This document shows, in pieces, positions 16,516-24,365 of a DNA stretch of 43,729 nucleotides. The DNA comes from JAVVUQ01 sp036653075. GTDB taxonomy: Bacteria > Bacillota > Clostridia > Christensenellales > CAG-314. The stretch covers positions 1 through 43,729 of the forward strand of contig JAVVUQ010000001.1 of the NCBI GenBank assembly GCA_036653075.1. Direction: 5' to 3'. Position numbers and translations under genes: made by a program. Positions within the stretch are counted from its first letter, which is position 1, and the number at the start of each line of letters is the position of its first letter. The notes below the pieces were generated by a model. It searched no databases and was not told the DNA's origin. It saw nothing but the letters and a program-made list of their open reading frames with translations.

Positions 16516-18923
16516 AACTTCCAAATCTCCTCGGCGTATTCCTTTATAGCTCTATCCGCTGCAAACCGCCCTGCTTGCGCTATGTTACATAGCGACATTT
16601 TGTTCCATTTACGTTTGTCGTTGTATGTCTTATCCATTATCTCGCTAACTCGCATATAATCCTTGAAATCAGCAAAACACATATACGGGTCGGCTAAATT
16701 GCTTCCCCTAAGCAAATAATTAGCAATATCTGAAAATTCAACGCCGTTAAATCCTACGTTTAATGAGTCAATTACCCCTCTAAGCCTTTGGTTTTGCAAA
16801 TAATAATAAGTCGAATTATATCCCGATTGCCACAACCTTTGCACGTCTTTATCATTCATACCGAATATGAAAATATTCTCTGCTCCTACGCTTTCATACA
16901 TTTCCACGTTCGCTCCGTCCATTGTGCCAATAGTTAACGCTCCGTTAATCATAAATTTCATATTACCCGTTCCGCTTGCTTCTTTGCCTGCTAAGCTTAT
17001 TTGTTGGCTTATTTCTGCTGACGGAATCAATTTCTCTGCCATTGTTACACAATAATTCTCCAAAAATACTACGTTAAGCTTTTCATTTATCTTTGGCTGT
17101 TTGCGTAATTCTTCTCCCAACATATAAATAAGTTTTATTACATCTTTAGCAGTATAATATCCTGGCGCTGCTTTTGCTCCGAATATAAATGTTTGCGCAG
17201 TCATTTCCATATCAGGATTCGCTTTTAAATCATTATACATTGAGATTATTTTCAATACATTGAGTAATTGTCTTTTATATTCGTGTAACCGTTTTACGTG
17301 AACATCGTATCTTGAGTTAGGGTCAATCAATATACCCGTCTTTTGCTTTATATAATCCGATAATTCTATTTTCTTTTCCTTTTTAATTTCGCCTAATCTA
17401 TTCAATACGCTATCGTCATCGGAAAATTCCATAAACTTCGTCAATTCGCTTGCGTCTTTTACATATCCATCGCCTATGCACTGCGTTAATAAATCCGATA
17501 ACTGCGGATTGGACTGACATAACCAACGTCTATGCGCTATTCCGTTTGTTACGTTATTAAATTTTTGCGGTTCAAGCGAATAAAAATCATTAAATAACGA
17601 ATATTTTAATATTTCACTGTGTAATGCGCTAACGCCATTAACATTGTGCGTTCCAACAACCGCTAAATTTGCCATTTTAATTTGACTATACGATATTATT
17701 GCCATACGAGATACTTTTGCTAAATCTTTACATTCATCAAACGCCTCGTGACAAAACCTTTCGTTTATCTCTTTTATAATTGAATATATTCTCGGTAAAG
17801 TACGTTGTATTAAATCTTCTGGCCACGCTTCCAAAGCTTCGACTAATACTGTATGGTTTGTATAAGCGCAAGTGCTTTTAACAATTTTCCAAGCATTATC
17901 CCACGAAAAGCTATATTCGTCCATTAATAATCTCATCATTTCAGGTATACATAACGCTGGGTGCGTATCGTTTATATGAATTGCTGCGTGTTGCGGCAAG
18001 GTATTAATATCTTTATAGTTTGTTATATGATCAGCGATTATACTCTGTATTGCCGCCGAAACAAGCAGGTATTGTTGCTTTAACCTAAGCGATTTGCCTT
18101 CGGCGTGGTTGTCGTTGGGATATAAAACTTTTGTTATCATTTCCGCTTGCGTGTCCCTTGCAACAGCTTTTGCGTAATCGCCTTGAGTAAAACTTTGCAT
18201 ATCAAAGGTATGCTTGCTTCTGGCTTTCCATAATCGCAACACACTCACAGCTTCGCTTTCATATCCCGACATCATCATATCGTATGGAACAGCCTCTACT
18301 TCTTGATAATCATAATGTTTTATAACCATCTTGTCTTGTTCCCATTCTTCCTTAATATATCCGCCAAACCTAACTGTTACTGCCTTGTCTGTTCGCCCTA
18401 CAAGCCAAACTTCTCCGCCTGGCAACCAATTGTCGGGTAATTCCGTTTGCCAACCATCAACTAATTTTTGTTGAAATAATCCGTATTCATACCTTAAACT
18501 ATGCCCCATAGCAGGATAATTAAGCGTAGCTAAAGCATCCATATAACACGCCGCTAACCGCCCCAATCCACCATTTCCAAGCCCTGCGTCAGGCTCTTGC
18601 TTATATAAATCCTCTAATGTAAAATTAGTTCCGCTAAGCGCGCCTTTTATCTGCTGCTCGATACCTAAGTTGTATATATTGTTTTTTAAACTTCGCCCAA
18701 CTAAAAACTCCATACTTAAATAGTACACACGCTTTTTATTTGTCGCTTTAAATTCTTTATTAAATGTTCTCCTCTTTTCTAACAATATATCCCTAACACA
18801 CATCGCAACGGCTTTGTAACAATCATTTACTGTGGCTTCTTTAAGCGAAATTCCAAAGTACCTTGATACGTTTTTTTCAATAGCCATACTTATTTCTGCA
18901 ACATTTCTATTTGTTTTTACCAT
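16512..18923 (-). CDS. glgP: Glycogen/starch/alpha-glucan phosphorylase
   Basis: Releases glucose 1-phosphate from alpha-1,4-glucan ends. The 803 residues match the GT35 family. Visible are VYYLSMEFLVGRSLKNN, DAGLGNGGLGRLAACYMD, GYGLFQQ-type substrate region (EYGLFQQKLVDGWQ), INDTHPAL and the pyridoxal phosphate site EASGTGNMKFMINGALTIG with Lys656. The ATG has GAGGTTAAGT before it. It is the first gene of a coupled pair with the downstream GH13 and follows glgA by 231 nt that hold 30-bp repeats and a likely promoter. It probably mobilises the polymer made by the neighbouring GlgA and GlgB. Confidence 0.97.
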   Translation of the reverse strand: MVKTNRNVAEISMAIEKNVSRYFGISLKEATVNDCYKAVAMCVRDILLEKRRTFNKEFKATNKKRVYYLSMEFLVGRSLKNNIYNLGIEQQIKGALSGTNFTLEDLYKQEPDAGLGNGGLGRLAACYMDALATLNYPAMGHSLRYEYGLFQQKLVDGWQTELPDNWLPGGEVWLVGRTDKAVTVRFGGYIKEEWEQDKMVIKHYDYQEVEAVPYDMMMSGYESEAVSVLRLWKARSKHTFDMQSFTQGDYAKAVARDTQAEMITKVLYPNDNHAEGKSLRLKQQYLLVSAAIQSIIADHITNYKDINTLPQHAAIHINDTHPALCIPEMMRLLMDEYSFSWDNAWKIVKSTCAYTNHTVLVEALEAWPEDLIQRTLPRIYSIIKEINERFCHEAFDECKDLAKVSRMAIISYSQIKMANLAVVGTHNVNGVSALHSEILKYSLFNDFYSLEPQKFNNVTNGIAHRRWLCQSNPQLSDLLTQCIGDGYVKDASELTKFMEFSDDDSVLNRLGEIKKEKKIELSDYIKQKTGILIDPNSRYDVHVKRLHEYKRQLLNVLKIISMYNDLKANPDMEMTAQTFIFGAKAAPGYYTAKDVIKLIYMLGEELRKQPKINEKLNVVFLENYCVTMAEKLIPSAEISQQISLAGKEASGTGNMKFMINGALTIGTMDGANVEMYESVGAENIFIFGMNDKDVQRLWQSGYNSTYYYLQNQRLRGVIDSLNVGFNGVEFSDIANYLLRGSNLADPYMCFADFKDYMRVSEIMDKTYNDKRKWNKMSLCNIAQAGRFAADRAIKEYAEEIWKL

Positions 18924-18937
18924 ACTTAACCTCGTAG

Positions 18938-18966
18938 ATTCTTACTTGCATAATTAATTTTGTCAA
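18938..18966 (-). promoter_or_regulatory. Likely promoter of glgP
   Basis: A perfect TTGACA, 17 nt, then AAGAAT (4/6) on the minus strand. The start would fall about 8-10 nt before the ATG, so the leader is very short and the GAGG ribosome site would be at its very 5' end. Confidence 0.5.
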
Positions 18967-18990
18967 TATATTAAAACCTTTAATTACTAT

Positions 18991-19075
18991 AATATCTTTT
19001 TTATCTTGTTTAACTGATATAATACCTTTTTTATCTTGTTTAACTGATATAATACCTTTTTTATCTGTTTAATAA
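18991..19075. repeat. 30-bp tandem repeat upstream of glgP
   Basis: Copies at 18991-19020 and 19021-19050 differ at one base; a third, shortened copy follows to about 19075. Each holds CTTTTTTATCTTGTTTAACTG. They lie 25 nt upstream of the glgP -35 box, so copy number could alter promoter context. Confidence 0.85.
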
Positions 19076-19154
19076 TTTATTTTTGATGTTTTATACATTT
19101 ATTAATCGATTTTTTCTATTTTAAGTTTAGTTTACAATAATTATAATTGTATAT

Positions 19155-20582
19155 TTATTCGGACAACATTTCCTCGTAAAGCTGTGTGTATCTCACCGCT
19201 GCTCGCTTCCACGAAAAGTCTGTGTTCATTACTTTTTTAACAAGCGCTTCGTACTTTTGTTTGTCTTTATAATCGTCTAAAGCTCTTTCCGTAGTTCTCA
19301 ATAATTCATCACCCGTAAAATCGCTAAAGACATACCCGTTTCCTCCTTGTGATACGTCATATATACTGTCGGCAAGTCCGCCTATTTTTCTTACTATCGG
19401 AATTGCTCCATACCTTGACGCTATCATTTGAGAACGCCCACAAGGTTCGCTTTGGCTTGGCATCAAAAAATAATCGCTCGCTGCAAATAATTTATGCGCC
19501 ATATCTTCGTTACGCATTATTATACTACGCATCTTCCCCGGATATCGCCTTTCTAAATCATCAAAAAAGCTCTCATAACCTATTTCGCCTTGTCCAAGTA
19601 AAATAAACTGAATATTATTATTTAATATTTCATTTATTACTAATTTTACTATATCCACGCCCTTTTGCGAAACTAACTTTGTTATCATTGATATCATCGG
19701 AATATTTTTATCTTTTTTTAGCGACAACATTCGCTGTAATTCCTCTTTATTAACCGCTTTTCCCGATATGTCATCTACGCCGTAATTCATAAACAATGCA
19801 TCATCTGTCATAGGATTATAGGCGCTGTAATCAATTCCGTGCAAAAGTCCCGAAAATTTATTGTGATTTAAAGATATGATACCTTCAAGCCCTACCGCAA
19901 ACATACTATTTTTTAGCTCCGCAGCATAGTTTGGACTTACCGTTATAAACCTATCGCTAACTACTATTGCGCCTTTAATAAAATTCAGCTTTCCACTATT
20001 TTCTAAATAACACTGATTATGCCGTGATATTCCTAACAAATCTTCTATTAAATCCGTATCGCATTTCCCCTGTCTTGCTATATGCTGTATCGCAAATAAT
20101 TGCTTTACAGCCGATATTTCTGGAATTGCTGAATAATTTAATTTCATATATATAGGCACTAAGGCAGTTTGCCAATCGTTTGTATGTATCATATTCGGCT
20201 TAAAACCCGTTATTCCCATCGTGTCAACTACCGCTTTACAAAAATAAATAAACCGCTCGTTATCATCAAGATAACCATATAAATTATCTCTACCAAAATA
20301 AAACTCGTTTTGTAAAAAGTAATGTATAACCTTACCATCTACATATTTATAAACAGAAAATGGCTGTATTCTCCACGCTAACGCAACATTCTTTTTACCA
20401 AGATATTCCATCTTTGAAAAATACGACGCCGATACCGATGCGTATAATGGCGATATAACTCTTATATCAAACCCCTCATCCGATAATGCGTGCGGCAACG
20501 AATAGCTCACTTCACTTAAACTGCTCGTTCCACTAAAGGGCGCGCATTCGGAGGTTACATATAATACCTTATTCTTTGTCAT
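19155..20582 (-). CDS. glgA: Glycogen synthase-like GT5 glycosyltransferase (altered KxGG motif)
   Basis: Member of the bacterial glycogen synthase family, which adds glucose from ADP-glucose to alpha-1,4-glucan. The 475 residues show SECAPF at the start, HTNDWQTALVPIYMK, DRFITVSPNYAAEL, LLHGIDYSAYNP, SMITKLVSQKGVD and the C-terminal PSQSEPCGRSQMIASRYG with RKIGGLADS. The N-terminal donor-binding motif K-T/S-G-G-L, expected right after SECAPF, reads GTSSL (residues 18-22): the lysine and both glycines are gone. So either the donor is bound differently or activity is reduced. GGAGG is 12 nt from the ATG, with a 7-codon overlapping frame between. No glgC or glgD is in the window. Confidence 0.88.
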   Translation of the reverse strand: MTKNKVLYVTSECAPFSGTSSLSEVSYSLPHALSDEGFDIRVISPLYASVSASYFSKMEYLGKKNVALAWRIQPFSVYKYVDGKVIHYFLQNEFYFGRDNLYGYLDDNERFIYFCKAVVDTMGITGFKPNMIHTNDWQTALVPIYMKLNYSAIPEISAVKQLFAIQHIARQGKCDTDLIEDLLGISRHNQCYLENSGKLNFIKGAIVVSDRFITVSPNYAAELKNSMFAVGLEGIISLNHNKFSGLLHGIDYSAYNPMTDDALFMNYGVDDISGKAVNKEELQRMLSLKKDKNIPMISMITKLVSQKGVDIVKLVINEILNNNIQFILLGQGEIGYESFFDDLERRYPGKMRSIIMRNEDMAHKLFAASDYFLMPSQSEPCGRSQMIASRYGAIPIVRKIGGLADSIYDVSQGGNGYVFSDFTGDELLRTTERALDDYKDKQKYEALVKKVMNTDFSWKRAAVRYTQLYEEMLSE

Positions 20583-20636
20583 TTTTCTTCATTGCCTCCT
20601 TTTTTACTGTTTAATTACCTATTTATATTTTTTTTA

Positions 20637-20666
20637 ATTATAATTTTATTTCTACTTTAAATTCAA
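20637..20666 (-). promoter_or_regulatory. Possible promoter of glgA
   Basis: TTGAAT, 18 nt, TATAAT on the minus strand, about 55 nt before the ATG. The surroundings are so A/T-rich that chance matches are likely. Confidence 0.35.
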
Positions 20667-20744
20667 CTTAAATTCTATATTAATTTATATTTTTTATTCA
20701 ATCTATTAAATTGCATTTGACTTAATTTATTTAAAACTGTTATA

Positions 20745-22619
20745 TTATTTTTTGCAAATATAAAACAACGCTGAAGTTGCTGGAATTGTAAGTGAAATCA
20801 TTTGCAGTTTGTTTTTAAATGGATTATCGATAAGCAAAGGATTTTCTATTATTTCTATTCCGTATCCCCCATATTCTACGTCATCGCTATTAAGTAATAG
20901 TGAATAATCGCCTTTATCCACGCCGATGCAATAGTTATAGTGCGTAACATTGCTAAAATTAAGTATAGCGATAATTGAAATGTTGGAGTTGTTTTTTCGT
21001 TCAAAAGCGATGATATTGTTATAATTATCGTCAACTGTAAGCCATTCAAAACCATTCCAATCTGTATCGCATTCATAAAATTGAGAATATGATTTATACA
21101 AACTGTTTAGTTTTTTAAAATAAGATTGCAATTTAGCGTGCATATCGTAGGTGAGTAAAAACCAATCTAATTCTTGATTTTGGTTCCATTCGATAAACTG
21201 TCCTATTTCGTATCCCATAAAATTCAACTTTTTACCTGGGTGAGCAAACATATAGCTTTCTATTGTTCTAAGTCCTGCAAATTTGCTTTCGTAGTCGCCT
21301 GGCATCTTATCTAACATTGATTTTTTTAAATGTACGACTTCGTCGTGTGAAAATGGTAAAATATATTTTTCCGAATAGGCGTACATCATTGAAAATGTTA
21401 GTTTATTATGTTTATAGCTACGAAAATAAGGGTCGGTTTTGGCGTAATCTAAAATATCGTTCATCCACCCCATATTCCATTTAAAATCGAAACCTAACCC
21501 TTGTTGCGATGGTTTGGTAATATTAGGAAATGACGTACTTTCTTCTGCGATAAGCAAACCATTTGCAGTGTAGCTTTTAATTGCGACAGATAATCTTTTA
21601 AAAAACTCAATAGCTTCCAAGTTTTCTTTTCCGCCATAAATATTAGGCGTCCAATCGCCTTCTTTTCTATCGTAATCGTGATAGAGCATACTTGCTACGG
21701 CATCTGCCCGTAACCCGTCAAAATGATATTCATTTAGCCAAAAAATAGCGTTGCTTATTAAAAAACAAGAAACTTCGTTACGCGCGTAATCAAATATACG
21801 AGTGCCCCAGCCTTTATGTTCCATTCTATTTTGAATAGGATTTTCATATAAAGCGCTGCCATCAAATTCCATAAGACCTTGTTCGTCTTTGCAAAAATGC
21901 GCTGGAACCCAATCTAAAAATACTCCGATTCCTTTTTCGTGGCATTTATTTATTAAATACATTAAGTCTTTAGGTTTGCCATATCTACTTGTAGGCGCAT
22001 AATACCCCGTTACTTGATATCCCCAAGAATCATCTAATGGATATTCGGAAAGCGGCATAAACTCAATGTGAGTATACCCCATTTCAATAACATATTCTAC
22101 TAAGCTGTCGGCTAATTCTTTATATGAATAATGCTCGCCACTATAATGCTTTCGCCAAGAACCTGCGTGCACTTCATATATATTCATCGGCGATTTTGCA
22201 TAATCACAATTTTTACGTTCTTCTATCCATTTTGAATCTGTCCATTCAAATCCCTTTATATCATATACAATGGATGCTGTCAGTTGTTGTGTTTCACTCA
22301 TAAAAGCATAAGGATCAGCTTTTAAAAAATGCTTCCCTTTATCGCTTTTTATACTAAACTTATATTTGTCAAACATAACAACATCGCTTACAAAAATCTC
22401 CCAGATACCCTCATCGTTAATTCTTGTTAAGGGATTTTTAATATCATTCCAACAATTAAAATCCCCTACTAAAGATACTGCTTGAGCTTTAGGCGCCCAA
22501 ACTCGAAAATACCAACCATTCTTTTTGTTTTTGATTCCCTTGTGACACCCTAAAAATTCATAAGCTTTATAATTAGTGCCTTGATGAAATAGATATACTG
22601 GTACTGAATCTGTTTTCAT
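20745..22619 (-). CDS. glgB: 1,4-alpha-glucan branching enzyme
   Basis: Transfers alpha-1,4 segments to form alpha-1,6 branches in glycogen. The 624 residues hold an N-terminal CBM48 domain (about 25-110, WAPKAQAVSLVGDFN), MNIYEVHAGSWR, YPLDDSWGYQVTGYYAPTSR and the GH13 catalytic residues Asp306 in GLRADAVASM, Glu359 in LLIAEES and Asp426 in LPFSHDEVVH. The C-terminal beta-domain ends in IPATSALFYI. TGGAGA precedes the ATG. It lies between malQ and glgA on the same strand. Confidence 0.97.
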   Translation of the reverse strand: MKTDSVPVYLFHQGTNYKAYEFLGCHKGIKNKKNGWYFRVWAPKAQAVSLVGDFNCWNDIKNPLTRINDEGIWEIFVSDVVMFDKYKFSIKSDKGKHFLKADPYAFMSETQQLTASIVYDIKGFEWTDSKWIEERKNCDYAKSPMNIYEVHAGSWRKHYSGEHYSYKELADSLVEYVIEMGYTHIEFMPLSEYPLDDSWGYQVTGYYAPTSRYGKPKDLMYLINKCHEKGIGVFLDWVPAHFCKDEQGLMEFDGSALYENPIQNRMEHKGWGTRIFDYARNEVSCFLISNAIFWLNEYHFDGLRADAVASMLYHDYDRKEGDWTPNIYGGKENLEAIEFFKRLSVAIKSYTANGLLIAEESTSFPNITKPSQQGLGFDFKWNMGWMNDILDYAKTDPYFRSYKHNKLTFSMMYAYSEKYILPFSHDEVVHLKKSMLDKMPGDYESKFAGLRTIESYMFAHPGKKLNFMGYEIGQFIEWNQNQELDWFLLTYDMHAKLQSYFKKLNSLYKSYSQFYECDTDWNGFEWLTVDDNYNNIIAFERKNNSNISIIAILNFSNVTHYNYCIGVDKGDYSLLLNSDDVEYGGYGIEIIENPLLIDNPFKNKLQMISLTIPATSALFYICKK

Positions 22620-22697
22620 ATTGTCTCCATTTGTAAAAATTCTATAATATTGTTGCTTTGATTAGCCCTTTTATTTATAATTTTAATTATTCCATTT

Positions 22698-24248
22698 CTA
22701 ATTGTATATTTCTTCGTTTTTCCTTGAATACAAAGAAGTAATTTTTGCTAAAAATTCAATATCGTTTTCGTTAAATTCATTAATTCCAAGCTTAAACAAC
22801 CAATTTTTTCCGCCTACTACGCCAGGCGTATTCATTCTTCTATCGCTATCGCAACCAATAACATCTTGTATTGCAAATATAACAACGTCCGCTTTAGAAC
22901 GTGATAAAAACTTCATCATCTTTCGATTGATTTCATTATCACTTTCAAATCCAGTATAATTATAAACGTATTCTTTAATATCGTTTTTTAGATTTCTCCA
23001 CCAACCAATAATCGTATCATTATCGTGCGTTCCAAGATACGCTACGCAATTATTTTCGAAATTATGCGGTAAAAAAGGATTATTGCTATTTTTATCATCA
23101 AAAGCAAATTCAATTACTTTCATACCTGGAAAACCGCTTTCTTTCAATAGCTTTACTAAACTTTTAGTGCTTACGCCCAAATCTTCGGCAACAATGCTCA
23201 ATTTTGGAACGCTCGCTTTTAATATATTAATAAAATCAATTCCTTCGCCTTTTACCCATTTACCTATTCTTGCATTTTTTTTATCCGCATTAACTTGCCA
23301 ATAAGCGTCAAATGCTCTAAAATGATCTATTCTAATACAGTCGTATAATTTGCTACAATGCTTAATTCTATCAATCCACCATTTATATCCATCTTTGCGC
23401 ATTTGTTCCCAATTAAAAATAGGATTCCCCCATAGCTGTCCGTCTATAGAAAAATAATCGGGCGGAACGCCTGCCACTTTATCTTGCGTTAAATCCTTGT
23501 TTAATAAAAACTGCTTTGGCTGTGACCACACATCTGCGCTATCATAACTTACGTACATAGGTATATCGCCCATCAATTTCAATTTGCGTTTTTTAATCTC
23601 TTTTTTTAAGTCACTCCATTGCCGATAAAACACAAATTGCAAAAATGCGTAAAACTCAATATTTTGCTTGTGTTCATTTTTATATTCTTTAATGGCTTCT
23701 TTATCACGATTTTTTAGTTTTTCATTCCAATCGTACCAACCTAAATTATATTCGCTTTTAATGCTGCTATATAACGCATAATCGCTCAACCATCTTTTAT
23801 TTTTTTTATAAAACTTGTCATATTCCAACACGTTCCCATATTGAAAAAAATTTTCATACGCTTTATGAAATAACGGCATTTTTATTCTTTCCGCTTTAGC
23901 ATAATTTACATAATTTATAGTATTATCACATTTTTCATTGATTTCGTTGCATTTTTCATTTAATTGCATTTCCACATTCCACGCTTGCGCTACGTCTTCT
24001 GATAATAAATATCCGTATTCAACCATTTTTTCTATATCAATAAGCATTATATTCCCAGCGTATGTTGAAGATGAAGCATAGGGCGAATACATTGCGTCTG
24101 GCTGCGTCAAAGGTAATATTTGCCAATATGTTTGTTTTGCTTGAACCAACTTATCCATAAATTTTATTGCTTCATTACCTATTGAACCAATTCCATAGTC
24201 AGATGGTAACGACGTTAGATGCATTAGTATTCCCGATGAACGTTCCAT
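22698..24248 (-). CDS. malQ: 4-alpha-glucanotransferase (amylomaltase)
   Basis: Disproportionates maltodextrins, releasing glucose and making longer chains for GlgP. GH77 signatures: RSSGILMHLTSLPSDYGIGS at the start, YWQILPLTQP, YSPYASSSTYAGN, MGDIPMYVSYDSADVW, GVPPDYFS, the nucleophile in RIDHFRAF, the acid/base in IVAEDLG and the third acid in GTHDNDT. The start used is ATG at 24248; an in-frame GTG at 24257 lies only 3 nt from AAGGA. At 516 residues the length is normal. A double hairpin separates it from the upstream msmX-like gene. Confidence 0.96.
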   Translation of the reverse strand: MERSSGILMHLTSLPSDYGIGSIGNEAIKFMDKLVQAKQTYWQILPLTQPDAMYSPYASSSTYAGNIMLIDIEKMVEYGYLLSEDVAQAWNVEMQLNEKCNEINEKCDNTINYVNYAKAERIKMPLFHKAYENFFQYGNVLEYDKFYKKNKRWLSDYALYSSIKSEYNLGWYDWNEKLKNRDKEAIKEYKNEHKQNIEFYAFLQFVFYRQWSDLKKEIKKRKLKLMGDIPMYVSYDSADVWSQPKQFLLNKDLTQDKVAGVPPDYFSIDGQLWGNPIFNWEQMRKDGYKWWIDRIKHCSKLYDCIRIDHFRAFDAYWQVNADKKNARIGKWVKGEGIDFINILKASVPKLSIVAEDLGVSTKSLVKLLKESGFPGMKVIEFAFDDKNSNNPFLPHNFENNCVAYLGTHDNDTIIGWWRNLKNDIKEYVYNYTGFESDNEINRKMMKFLSRSKADVVIFAIQDVIGCDSDRRMNTPGVVGGKNWLFKLGINEFNENDIEFLAKITSLYSRKNEEIYN

Positions 24249-24312
24249 TCTTTTCACATTCCTTTTTATCTAAGTAAATATCCCTTTGATTTTAATAGCT
24301 TCAGTTTATCTT

Positions 24313-24347
24313 CTATGATTGCATAGAGGGCGACATATATCGCCCTC
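24313..24347 (-). promoter_or_regulatory. Double hairpin between the msmX-like gene and malQ
   Basis: A perfect 8-bp, GC-rich stem (GAGGGCGA with TCGCCCTC, 6-nt loop, 24326-24347) adjoins a second 5-bp hairpin (CTATG with CATAG, 24313-24326). They begin about 18 nt after the stop codon of the ABC ATPase gene. No T tract follows on either strand, so this is probably an mRNA 3'-end stabiliser or processing site in an operon, not a standard terminator. Confidence 0.6.
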
Positions 24348-24365
24348 AAGAATTACCCTATTATT

